The position numbers and the translations under genes were made by a program. A DNA stretch of 12,309 nt from JBEAOO01 sp041164825 (GTDB lineage Bacteria; Pseudomonadota; Gammaproteobacteria; Burkholderiales; Burkholderiaceae_C). The notes under the pieces are model-generated. The model saw only the letters and a program-made list of their open reading frames with translations, did not search any database and was not told the DNA's origin. This document shows, in pieces, positions 4,632 through 12,309 of the stretch (position 1 is the stretch's first letter; each line of letters opens with the position of its first letter). The stretch spans positions 1 through 12,309 of the forward strand of contig JBEAOO010000181.1 in the NCBI GenBank assembly GCA_041164825.1, in the 5' to 3' direction.

Positions 4632-5924
4632 ATGAAGCTGCACCACATCGCTTTCGCCGCCGGCGTGTTCGCCGTCGCCTCGGCTGCCTCGGCCGCCACC
4701 ATCCCCGTCAACGCTGCCGGCGCTTCGGCCAGCCGCGCCGTCGTCACCAACGCTGTGGTGGAGTCGCTCTGCGGCACCGCTGCCAGCACCACCGTGTATC
4801 GCAACGGCACCAACGTGACCCGCATCGTTTGCCCCAGCACGGTACACGCCGCCGGTGACGTGCTGGACTTCACCTACGACAACACCACGGGTTCTTATCT
4901 GGGCGTTGGTCCGGTCTCCGGCGTGGCTGGCGCGCTGACTGCTCGCATTGACCTGGCTTCCTGCTCGGGCACCGGCACTGAAGTGATCGCTGGCAAGACC
5001 GTGGCTGTGCGTACTTGCACTGCCAACGAAGCCACCAAGGTTCGTCCGGCCATCGGCAATGCCGACGTGGAGCCGTCGCTGTTCGTTGGCAAGAACGTGC
5101 CGGCTGGCTTGGCCGCTCCGATCTCCAGCGGCTTTGACACCGTCACCGGCCAATACGGTGTGATCTTCGGTTCGATCGTGTCTGAAAAGCTGTATCGCGC
5201 TCTGCAAGCCGACCAAGGCCTGAACACCGCCGCCGCCCTGAACGACGAAACCAACGCCCCTTCGCTGTCGCGTTCGCAAATCGTCTCGCTCACCACCGCC
5301 AACGGTGGCGTGCTCAACGTTGACTGGACGCCGCTGTTCAAGAACGCTGCTCCTGCTCAGGCTGCTACCGACCCCGTGAAGGTGGTCCGTCGCGTTGCTG
5401 GCTCTGGTTCGCAGTCGTCGTTCAACGCAGTGATGCTGAACTACGTTTGCAGCCCGAGCCTGTCGACGATTCCCGCTGTTGCCGGCGACTCGTCGGGAAA
5501 CTACGTTGTGAGCGAGCAAGGCAGCACTGGCAACCTGACGGCCGCTGTCAGCTCCACCAGCGTCTACGCCTTCGGCTCTGTGGTGAGCCGCGAGAACGCA
5601 GTTCCGGCTTCGGGCTGGGGTTTCGTGAAGATTGACGGCGTGTACCCGTCGAAGGCCAACGCGCAAGCCGGCCGCTACAACTGGATGGCCGAGCAAGTGC
5701 TGACGTTGAAGGCATCGCCGACCGCGAACGAGCGCAAAGTGTTTGACAAGCTGGTTGCTGTGATGGCTGCCCCGACCACGATCGACGGCTTCACGGCCGC
5801 CGCCAAGGAAGGTGTTGTTGCACTGCCGTTCGTTGCCGATCCGGCTGATGCCAAGTACGCAACCCACGCCACCCGCTTCCGCACTTTCGGCAACAGCTGC
5901 GTTGTGCCTATCGCTGCTGAGTAA
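4632..5924 (+). CDS. Secreted PstS-like periplasmic binding-fold protein
   Basis: This exported protein of 430 residues probably has the type 2 periplasmic binding fold, as in phosphate-binding PstS. The Sec signal peptide is MKLHHIAFAAGVFAVASAASA, cut near residue 21, followed by IPVNAAGASASRAVV, which resembles the opening strand and Ser-rich ligand loop of PstS-like proteins. Later, RRVAGSGSQSSFN (about residues 252-264) resembles the R-x-SGT-Q/T-x-x-F ligand loop of that family, and NADVEPSLF resembles the SDVEP segment seen in secreted relatives. Several cysteines may form disulfides. The ATG at 4632 is preferred over an upstream in-frame ATG (4572) because it has AAGGA 7 bp upstream and starts the signal peptide exactly. 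There are no ABC permease or ATPase genes nearby, so uptake is doubtful; an extracellular or sensing role is possible. The ligand is unknown. Confidence 0.72.
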   Translation: MKLHHIAFAAGVFAVASAASAATIPVNAAGASASRAVVTNAVVESLCGTAASTTVYRNGTNVTRIVCPSTVHAAGDVLDFTYDNTTGSYLGVGPVSGVAGALTARIDLASCSGTGTEVIAGKTVAVRTCTANEATKVRPAIGNADVEPSLFVGKNVPAGLAAPISSGFDTVTGQYGVIFGSIVSEKLYRALQADQGLNTAAALNDETNAPSLSRSQIVSLTTANGGVLNVDWTPLFKNAAPAQAATDPVKVVRRVAGSGSQSSFNAVMLNYVCSPSLSTIPAVAGDSSGNYVVSEQGSTGNLTAAVSSTSVYAFGSVVSRENAVPASGWGFVKIDGVYPSKANAQAGRYNWMAEQVLTLKASPTANERKVFDKLVAVMAAPTTIDGFTAAAKEGVVALPFVADPADAKYATHATRFRTFGNSCVVPIAAE

Positions 5925-5944
5925 TCACCGTTTGACATGACGAC

Positions 5945-5960
5945 GGGGCCTCGCGGCCCC
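5945..5960 (+). repeat. Small GC hairpin after the PstS-like gene
   Basis: GGGGCC-TCGC-GGCCCC forms a six-bp stem with a four-base loop, 20 bp after the stop. It has no T-run of its own. It probably works together with the larger terminator downstream. Confidence 0.5.
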
Positions 5961-5984
5961 CACGTGGTGCCGCAAGGTGCCACG

Positions 5985-6020
5985 CCGCCCCCCCGCTCAG
6001 GCAGGGGGGCGGTCTTGTTT
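5985..6020 (+). terminator. Rho-independent terminator of the PstS-like gene
   Basis: CCGCCCCCC (5985-5993) pairs with GGGGGGCGG (6004-6012) in a perfect nine-bp stem over a 10-nt loop, followed by TCTTGTTT. A second T-run (6032-6038) lies just beyond. This separates the PEP-CTERM/PstS-like genes from the secretion pair, so tpsB is likely to have its own promoter in 6021-6123. Confidence 0.7.
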
Positions 6021-6123
6021 GAGGGCGGCACTTTTTTTCTTCGCCCTGACTTGTTGTTGTGGTGGTGCATGAGCCGAATGGCACTCGACCCGCACACACA
6101 CCACCACCCATAGGCCCAGCCCC

Positions 6124-7932
6124 ATGCACCGAATTGCTCCTGTTGCCACTGTTGTTGCTCTTGATGCTGACCGCTCTGCCGCTGTGAGCGCGCGCTTGCC
6201 TTTGCGCCTGGTCGCGCTCGGCCTTCTGGCGATGCCGGTGTGGGCCGCTGCCCAAGGCGCAGCCGCGAGGAGTCCTGCCGCCGCGATGACCCCCGCGGCC
6301 GCATCGGCACCCGCTCCCGCAACCGCTCCCGCCGCGCCCGATGCCATCCCCACCTTCGACATCCTCGAATACGTGATCGAAGGCAACACCGTGCTGCCGG
6401 TGGTCGACATCGAGCGCGCCGTGACGCCCTACCTGGGCGAAGGCAAAACGCTGCGCGAGGTCGAAGCGGCCCGCAAGGCGCTGGAGGAGGCCTACCAAAG
6501 CCGCGGTTACCAGACCGTGTTTGTCGACATCCCCGAGCAGCGGGTGACGGGCGGTGAGATCCGTTTGAACGTGCTCGAAGGCAAGGTCGACCGGCTGCGT
6601 GTGGTGGGCTCGCGCTACTTCTCGCTGGGCGAGATCCGCACGGCGGTGCCCGCGTTGGCCGAGGGCTCGGTGCCCGATTTCAACGAGGTGCAAACCCAGC
6701 TGGCCAGCCTCAACCGCGTGGCCGACCGCCAGGTGAGCCCGGTGCTGCGCCCCGGCACGGCGCCCGGCACCGTGGAGGTGGACCTGGCCGTGAAAGACCA
6801 GCGCCCCTTGCACGGCGAGATCGAGCTCAACAACCGCAGCTCGGCCTTCACCAGCGAGTCGCGCCTGAGCGCCGGCATCCACTGGGACAACCTCTGGCAA
6901 CGCCAGCACAGCGCCGGCCTCACGCTGCAGGTCTCGCCCGAAGCGCAAGACGAAGTGCGTCTGCTGGTGGGCAACTATTTGTGGCGCTTCGCCGACCGGC
7001 CCGATGTGATCGCGCTGTTTGCCGCCCGCTCTGATTCGCAAGTGGCGCTGGTGGGCAGCTCGCTCATTCAAGGCAAGGCCACCATCTTGGGCGCACGCTG
7101 GGTGAAGCCGCTCTCGGCCCCGGCGGGTGCCAATCTGTTTCACAGCCTCACCTTCGGCATCGACCACAAAGACGTGGGCCAAACCAATGTGGCCGTGGCC
7201 ACCGACACCGCCGAAGTGCTGCCCGCGCTGGCCTATGCGCCCATCTCGCTGGCCTACAGCCTGACGCGTGCGCAGGCCAGCCTGAGCGACACCCTCAACC
7301 TCTCGTTCACCACGGCGCCGAGCGGCCTGTTGGGCAACAGCGATGACGAATTCAAAGGCCGCCGCGTATTGGCCCGCGCCGGTTGGCTGGCGCTGCGCGC
7401 CGACCTGACGCACGAGCAAACGCTGACCCCGCGCCTGGGCCTGTGGACCAAGGCCGAGCTGCTGTGGAGCCCGAGCCCGCTGATCTCCAACGAGCAGTTC
7501 ATCTTGGGCGGCGCCGAGAGCGTGCGCGGCTACCGCGAGGGTGAGCTGGCCGGTGACCGCGGCGGCCGCCTGAGCGCCGAGCTGCGCTGGTGGCCGTGGC
7601 GCGCTGCGCCCGCTGGCCCCGCCGAAGCGGGCCGCGCTGCCGCCGTGGCGCAGGCCGAGGCCACGGGCCTGGCCGCCGCGCTGCCCGCCTTGCAGCTCTA
7701 TGGCTTGTTCGACATCGGTGGCCTGCAGGTGGACCAGCCCGCGGGCACGGCCACCACGCGCCGCTGGATTGGTGGCCTGGGTGCCGGCCTGCGCTGGGCT
7801 GGTGCGGGCGGTTGGCGCACGCAGATCGAGGCCGCCCGCGCGCTCAACCCGGGCGGCGGTGGCACCGGTGGCCGCCCCATCACCGACACCGGCGATTGGC
7901 GCGTGCACCTGCGCCTGGGTCACGACTTTTGA
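6124..7932 (+). CDS. TpsB/ShlB/FhaC-type outer-membrane transporter (two-partner secretion)
   Basis: This is an Omp85-superfamily beta-barrel that exports its TpsA partner across the outer membrane. Of 602 residues, the first 45 hold a hydrophobic signal (LPLRLVALGLLAMPVWAAAQ) after an unusually long leader. An Ala/Pro-rich linker runs to about residue 76. POTRA 1 covers about 78-154 (FDILEYVIEGNTVLP…LNVLEGKV), POTRA 2 about 155-227, and the barrel 230-602. VRGY (467-470), in AESVRGYREGEL, is the conserved plug-loop motif of the family, and the protein ends in Phe, as outer-membrane barrels do. The tpsA gene follows after 131 bp. The Shine-Dalgarno site before 6124 is weak; a GTG at 6184 would give a more ordinary signal peptide but has no better ribosome site. 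No defects are seen. Confidence 0.92.
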   Translation: MHRIAPVATVVALDADRSAAVSARLPLRLVALGLLAMPVWAAAQGAAARSPAAAMTPAAASAPAPATAPAAPDAIPTFDILEYVIEGNTVLPVVDIERAVTPYLGEGKTLREVEAARKALEEAYQSRGYQTVFVDIPEQRVTGGEIRLNVLEGKVDRLRVVGSRYFSLGEIRTAVPALAEGSVPDFNEVQTQLASLNRVADRQVSPVLRPGTAPGTVEVDLAVKDQRPLHGEIELNNRSSAFTSESRLSAGIHWDNLWQRQHSAGLTLQVSPEAQDEVRLLVGNYLWRFADRPDVIALFAARSDSQVALVGSSLIQGKATILGARWVKPLSAPAGANLFHSLTFGIDHKDVGQTNVAVATDTAEVLPALAYAPISLAYSLTRAQASLSDTLNLSFTTAPSGLLGNSDDEFKGRRVLARAGWLALRADLTHEQTLTPRLGLWTKAELLWSPSPLISNEQFILGGAESVRGYREGELAGDRGGRLSAELRWWPWRAAPAGPAEAGRAAAVAQAEATGLAAALPALQLYGLFDIGGLQVDQPAGTATTRRWIGGLGAGLRWAGAGGWRTQIEAARALNPGGGGTGGRPITDTGDWRVHLRLGHDF

Positions 7933-8063
7933 ACGCCTCTGGGTGGCCCTGTGTGGCCGCCCGGCGCGCTTGACCTTTCTGCTTTTTCTGCTTTTTCTGT
8001 TTTGTGTTGATGGGCCGCCACGCGTTTATGCGCTGCAGCGGCCCACCCGAAGGACGTACTGCC
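7933..8063 (+). repeat. tpsB-tpsA spacer with pyrimidine-rich tandem repeat
   Basis: The 131-bp gap contains CTTTTTCTG twice in tandem (7982-7990, 7991-7999), preceded by a shorter copy CTTTCTG (7975-7981) and followed by TTTTG. TTGACC at 7970-7975 could be a -35 box, but no good -10 follows. GAAGGA (8049-8054) is the likely ribosome site for the ATG at 8064. Confidence 0.6.
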
Positions 8064-11000
8064 ATGACCACCGCCACCACCGCGACCCGCCGTTTTGCCG
8101 CCCGTGACCACCGGGGCCGTGTGGCCGCGTTTTCGTCGCAACGCGCGCAGCCGCGCCGCGCGGCGCCGGCCGCATCGGCAGCGATCAGCGGCCTTCACGG
8201 CATCAGCGGCAGCAGCGGCGCCATCAGCGCGCTGGTGGTGGTGACGATGTTGGTGCCCCTGGGGGATAGCGGCCTGGCCCGCGCGCAGAGCCTGTCGCCC
8301 GTGGCCTGTGCGGTGGCGGCGGTGTGCAACCCAAGCAGTGGTGCCATCACCGCGCTGGCCACGCGCGGCGCGGCCACGGTGACGAGCGCCATCACAGGGG
8401 CGGCGACCACCACCACCATCAACCAGACCACCGGCACCGCGCTGCTGAACTGGAAGAGCTTCAACATCGGCAGCGGCAACTCGGTGGTGTTCAAGCAGCC
8501 CGATGCCAGCTCGGTGGCCATCAACCGCATCCACGACACGGTGGCCAGCCAGATCGATGGCGCGCTCAGCGCCAATGGCCAGATCTACCTCATCAACCCC
8601 AACGGCCTGTTGTTTGGCAGCGGCGCCAACATCGACGTGGCCGGGCTGATCGCCACCACGCTGGACTTCACGCGGCTCGACAAAGGCCTGCTGGGTGACA
8701 GCACCAGCAAGGCGGCGTTCGAGAACCTCAGTGGCGCGGCCAACGCGGCCGTCAAGTTCGCCAGTGGCTCGGTGGTGAAGGCGGGCAATGTGTATGTGTT
8801 CGCGCCCACGGTCAGCAACGCCGGGTCGATCAGCGTCAGCGATGGCGGTCAGGTGGTGTTGGCAGCCGGCCAGAAGGTGTTTTTGGCGGGCAGCGACAGC
8901 GCCACGCTGCGCGGCCTGCTGGTGGAAGTGGGGCAGGGCGGCACGGTGAGCAACACCGGCAGCATCAGCACGCCGCGCGGCAACACCACGCTGGTGGGCA
9001 TGGCGGTGAACCAGGCCGGGCGAATCACGGCCACCTCGGCCATCAATGAAAACGGCTCGATCCGCCTGGTGGCACGCGAGGTGGTGAGCGGTGCCGCCGT
9101 GAACCCCACGGCCTTCACCGAAGCGCCGGCCGGCATGTTCTTGCAAGCCACCGCCACCGGCAGCGTCAACGTGGCCAGCGGCTCGACCACGCAAGTGCTG
9201 CTGGATGCCAAAGACACCGGCACGGCAGCCCTGACGGACTCCACGGCGGCGGCAGCGCGCTCCACCATTGCCATCGATGGCAAAACCATCAGCATTGGCG
9301 GCAGCGGTGCTGCCGGCAGCACCGTGCTGCAGGCCAAGGGCGGTGACGTGATCGCCCAGGCGCGCAGCGACCTCTCGCAAATCAACAGCAAACACGGCAC
9401 GCTCGGTGCCAACGGCGGCAGCTCGTCGCTCACCGTCGGCAGTGATGTGCGCATTGACGTGAGCGGCGAGAAGGATGCCGCGGTGGACGGCGAGCGCAAC
9501 CACGTCTACATCGACCGCCTCACCTCCAACGACCTGCGCGACGCGCCGCTGCAGCGTGACGGTTTTTTGAAGGGTGAGGGCGTGTACCTCAACGTGGCCA
9601 AAGACAGCGCCATCATCGACGTGAGCGGCCGCCGCGCCGCCGTGGCCGGCACGCAGGCCGAGCGCAACGCCACGGGCGGCACCATCGCGCTGCGCTCCGA
9701 GGGGCGCGTGGATGTGACCAAGGGCGCCGTGCTGGATGTGTCGGGTGGCAGCACGCTGACCAGCGCCGTCATCGGTCGCAGCAGCCAGCTCATCACCGCC
9801 GACGGCCGCGTGGTGGACATCGCCAACGCCAAAGCCGACGAGCAGTACGTGGGCTTTGCCGACCGCGTGACCACCACGCTTGACGCGCCGCGCGAAGGCC
9901 TGAGCAGCAGCACGGTGCATGACGCGCCGGTCACCACGGGCGTGGACGCCTTCGTAGAGGGCAAGTCTGCCGGCACGGTGGAGATCAACGCCCAGCGCGG
10001 CAGCTTTGCCGCCACCATCCAGGCGCAGACCTCGCCCACGGCGGCGCAGCGCGCGAGCCTGCCAGCGGGCGGCGAGCTGCGCATCGGCACCATCACCGGC
10101 AGCGCCGACAGCATTGACAAACAAATCGTCTACTCGCGCGCCAATGTGCTGCTCACGGGCGACCTGGCCGAGGCGCCGTACCAGGTGCCCGCCTCGCAGC
10201 AAGACCGCTTGCTGGCCGTCGACGTGGACATGCTCAAGGCCGGTGGCGTGAGCCGCATCAACGTGCTGAGCGATGGCGCGGTGACGGTGGCGCCGGGTGC
10301 GGCCATCGATGTCGGCCCGGGCGGCAGCATCAGCCTGCAAGGCAACCGCGTGGACGTGGCGGCCAGCCTCACGGCGCGCGGCGGCACCATCGTGGTGGGC
10401 GAGCGCCCCAAGTCGAGCGATGACGACAGCCTGGGCAACGGCCGCAAAGCGCGCCGCTTGACCCACGCTGCCGACACCGGCGCCGTCAACTTTGCCAGCG
10501 GCACGGTGCTCGATGTGAGCGGGCTTTACACCAACGACATGGCCGCTGCCGCAGGCAGCACGCCCAGCAGCGCCATCGTGCGCAACGGCGGCACCATCAG
10601 CATCGATGGCCGCGCGGTGGACGTGGCCGGCGTGGCGCGTTTTGACGTGGATGCGGGCGCCAGCGTGAGCACCGCCGGCACCTTGACGGGTGGCAAGGCC
10701 GGCAGCTTGAGCCTCAGGGCCGTCAACACCGAAGGCCTGCTGGGTGGCGACGCTGACCTGGGTGTGTTGAACCTGGGCGAGGCCTTTGCGTCGCGCATCT
10801 CGGGCGTGGGGTTCACGTCCGGCGGCAGTCTGATGATTGGTGCGCCGCGCATCACCATCGGCAGCGCAGCGCAAGCCGGCGCGGTGCAGCTCGGCAGCGA
10901 GCTGTTTGACCGCGGCTTCGAGGGGTTCACCTTCACCGCCGGTGACGCACTCACCGTGCAGGCCGGCACGCAGATCACGCCGCAAGTGCGCCAGGTCGTG

Positions 11001-12309
11001 GCGCGCCGGGATGGCGCGCTGCCGCCCGATGGCGCCGATCTGTCGAGCGCCATGACCCCGCAACTGCCGCTGCCCGCAGCGCAGCGCGCCAGCAAGGTCA
11101 CGCTCACCGCCACGCGCAACAACAGCACGGTGGCGGTGGAGCAGGGCGCGCTGATCGACGCCGGTGTGGGCGGCAGCATCAGCGCCAAGGCCGGCCAATC
11201 GGTGGCCGTGGATGGCGCCCTGGTGGCACGCGGCGGCAGTGTGGCCCTGAGCCTGGGCAGCCCGGCGCTCAACGACAGCAACACCACCTCGGTGGCGCGG
11301 TTTGAGCAGCAGGCCATTCAGGTGGGCGAGACCGCACGGATCGATGTGTCGGGCGTGTCGCGGGTGGTGGCCGATGCGGCGGGCACGCGCAGCGGCAGCG
11401 TGCTCGATGGCGGCAGCGTGACCATGACGGCCACGCTCGGCAGCTTGAGCGTGGCGCAAGGCGCGCAGGTCAATGCCGATGGCGCGAGCGACAGCGTGGA
11501 CATCCGCAACGGCGCGCAGCTGGTGCGCACGGCGGTGGCCTCGCGCGGCGGCGCGGTGTCGCTCTCGGGCCAGCAAGGCTTGTTCGTCGAGGGCGATGTG
11601 CATGCGCGCAGCGGCGGTGCGGGTGTGGAGGGCGGCCGTTTGTCGGTGCGCCTGGAGGGCTTGCTGCCCAGCCAGCGCATCCAGGGCGCCAACGCGGCCA
11701 TGGACCCGGCGGTGTTCGAGGCCCTGTTCCAGGCCGACCGGGTGCTGACGATCAGCGATCAATCGCAGCAAGTGCCGGCCAGCGGCAATGCCTTCAGCGC
11801 CGCCAACTACGCGGGCCGTGGGCATGTGAACACCGCACTCATCAACGACGCCGGCTTCGACACCGTCTGGCTGGCCAGCACCAACACCGTGCAAGCCACC
11901 ACCTCGCAAAGCCTGGCCACGCGCTCGTCGCTGGTGGTCGATGCGCAGGCCATCAAGGTGGGCGCGGGCGCCACGCTGGCGCTGCAATCCAAGCACATCG
12001 AGCTGGGCGCCCAAAACGCCACCTTCGATGCCAACGTGAACGGCGCTGCCTCGGGCGGCACCGGGCAGCTTAGCGCCACGGCGCGCGACATCGACCTCGT
12101 CGGCCACCTGGCGCTGCAAGGCGTGGGCCGCACCACGCTCAGCGCCACCGACGCCGTGCAACTGCGCGGCACCGGCACGGCGCTGCAAACCACCGGCTCG
12201 CTCAAGAGCGCGGGCGACTTGCTGGTGACGGCCGCTCAGATCAACCCCGCCACGCTGGTGGACTACACCATCGACCTCAGCGCCAAAGCCGACGCGGTGT
12301 TGACCGTGA
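8064..12309 (+). CDS. TpsA filamentous-haemagglutinin-like exoprotein, partial (open at the right edge)
   Basis: This is a giant secreted adhesin or exoprotein, the substrate of the TpsB encoded just upstream. The frame is open for 1,415 codons with no stop before the window ends. A long basic leader precedes a hydrophobic stretch (about 53-66, AISALVVVTMLVPL) and a likely cleavage after ARA (residue 74). The TPS secretion domain covers about 105-225: NQTTGTALLNWKSFNIGSGNSV, then VAINRI, then NPNGLLFGSGANIDVAGLIATT with the signature NPNG at 178-181. The rest is Gly/Ser/Thr/Ala/Val-rich, typical of a right-handed beta-helix. DVSG recurs at about residues 465, 519, 558, 817 and 1094. Cys82 and Cys88 lie just after the signal. 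The start is supported by GAAGGA upstream. Whether it is an adhesin, haemagglutinin or toxin cannot be decided without the C-terminus. Confidence 0.93.
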   Translation, partial: MTTATTATRRFAARDHRGRVAAFSSQRAQPRRAAPAASAAISGLHGISGSSGAISALVVVTMLVPLGDSGLARAQSLSPVACAVAAVCNPSSGAITALATRGAATVTSAITGAATTTTINQTTGTALLNWKSFNIGSGNSVVFKQPDASSVAINRIHDTVASQIDGALSANGQIYLINPNGLLFGSGANIDVAGLIATTLDFTRLDKGLLGDSTSKAAFENLSGAANAAVKFASGSVVKAGNVYVFAPTVSNAGSISVSDGGQVVLAAGQKVFLAGSDSATLRGLLVEVGQGGTVSNTGSISTPRGNTTLVGMAVNQAGRITATSAINENGSIRLVAREVVSGAAVNPTAFTEAPAGMFLQATATGSVNVASGSTTQVLLDAKDTGTAALTDSTAAAARSTIAIDGKTISIGGSGAAGSTVLQAKGGDVIAQARSDLSQINSKHGTLGANGGSSSLTVGSDVRIDVSGEKDAAVDGERNHVYIDRLTSNDLRDAPLQRDGFLKGEGVYLNVAKDSAIIDVSGRRAAVAGTQAERNATGGTIALRSEGRVDVTKGAVLDVSGGSTLTSAVIGRSSQLITADGRVVDIANAKADEQYVGFADRVTTTLDAPREGLSSSTVHDAPVTTGVDAFVEGKSAGTVEINAQRGSFAATIQAQTSPTAAQRASLPAGGELRIGTITGSADSIDKQIVYSRANVLLTGDLAEAPYQVPASQQDRLLAVDVDMLKAGGVSRINVLSDGAVTVAPGAAIDVGPGGSISLQGNRVDVAASLTARGGTIVVGERPKSSDDDSLGNGRKARRLTHAADTGAVNFASGTVLDVSGLYTNDMAAAAGSTPSSAIVRNGGTISIDGRAVDVAGVARFDVDAGASVSTAGTLTGGKAGSLSLRAVNTEGLLGGDADLGVLNLGEAFASRISGVGFTSGGSLMIGAPRITIGSAAQAGAVQLGSELFDRGFEGFTFTAGDALTVQAGTQITPQVRQVVARRDGALPPDGADLSSAMTPQLPLPAAQRASKVTLTATRNNSTVAVEQGALIDAGVGGSISAKAGQSVAVDGALVARGGSVALSLGSPALNDSNTTSVARFEQQAIQVGETARIDVSGVSRVVADAAGTRSGSVLDGGSVTMTATLGSLSVAQGAQVNADGASDSVDIRNGAQLVRTAVASRGGAVSLSGQQGLFVEGDVHARSGGAGVEGGRLSVRLEGLLPSQRIQGANAAMDPAVFEALFQADRVLTISDQSQQVPASGNAFSAANYAGRGHVNTALINDAGFDTVWLASTNTVQATTSQSLATRSSLVVDAQAIKVGAGATLALQSKHIELGAQNATFDANVNGAASGGTGQLSATARDIDLVGHLALQGVGRTTLSATDAVQLRGTGTALQTTGSLKSAGDLLVTAAQINPATLVDYTIDLSAKADAVLTV

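Noticed and set aside
4590..5867. A 425-codon reverse open frame across the PstS-like gene
   Set aside because: It is a shadow frame; the forward strand has a signal peptide, a ribosome site and family-like motifs.
5908..7923. A 671-codon reverse open frame across tpsB
   Set aside because: It is a shadow of the tpsB gene with biased Arg/Gly/Gln/His composition and no recognisable family.
7920..12188. A 1,422-codon open frame on the reverse strand across tpsA
   Set aside because: It mirrors the tpsA coding frame in GC-rich DNA. Its translation is a low-complexity run of His, Ala, Arg and Gly with no domain, while the forward frame has a signal peptide and a TPS domain.

Overview
The DNA is strongly GC-rich with GC-biased third positions. 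Its gene content (ArsR with C-terminal cysteines, a thioredoxin-type ArsC, a PEP-CTERM protein, a two-partner secretion pair) fits a betaproteobacterium, most likely Burkholderiales/Comamonadaceae. That assignment is inference from gene style; no rRNA or other phylogenetic marker is present.

Layout. (1) Positions 1-1594, minus strand: an arsenic-resistance operon, arsR > arsC > aquaporin. The aquaporin runs off the left edge. ArsR should sense arsenite, ArsC reduces arsenate to arsenite, and the aquaporin is the likely arsenite exit channel; no ArsB/Acr3 pump is visible. (2) Positions 1667-3348, minus strand: a decaying toxin-antitoxin-like patch. An intact Phd/YefM-type antitoxin gene (2496-2960) has its own promoter and a 27-bp operator palindrome. 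It overlaps by 4 bp a DUF6036-type nucleotidyltransferase gene (1667-2499). That partner is broken twice: by a one-base frameshift near its start, and by a 266-bp MITE-like element (2009-2274) with 30-bp terminal inverted repeats and two internal palindromes. Upstream lies a second, unrelated antitoxin-like gene (3151-3348) that appears internally deleted, with a 9-bp repeat in three copies near the junction. (3) Positions 3717-12309, plus strand: a cell-surface and secretion region. A PEP-CTERM protein is followed by a secreted PstS-like periplasmic binding protein with no ABC transporter genes beside it. After a terminator comes a two-partner secretion pair: a TpsB/ShlB-type outer-membrane transporter and a very large TpsA filamentous-haemagglutinin-like exoprotein, open at the right edge after 1,415 codons.

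How the parts work together. The ars genes form one translationally coupled unit. The TPS pair is a dedicated exporter plus substrate. The PEP-CTERM and PstS-like genes are adjacent and share a T-ending-codon-enriched style that suggests high expression; a joint role with the TPS pair is inference. The most unusual part is the antitoxin/nucleotidyltransferase module inactivated by the miniature element. Reading across the two lesions restores a 187-residue protein, which supports both the family call and the element boundaries.
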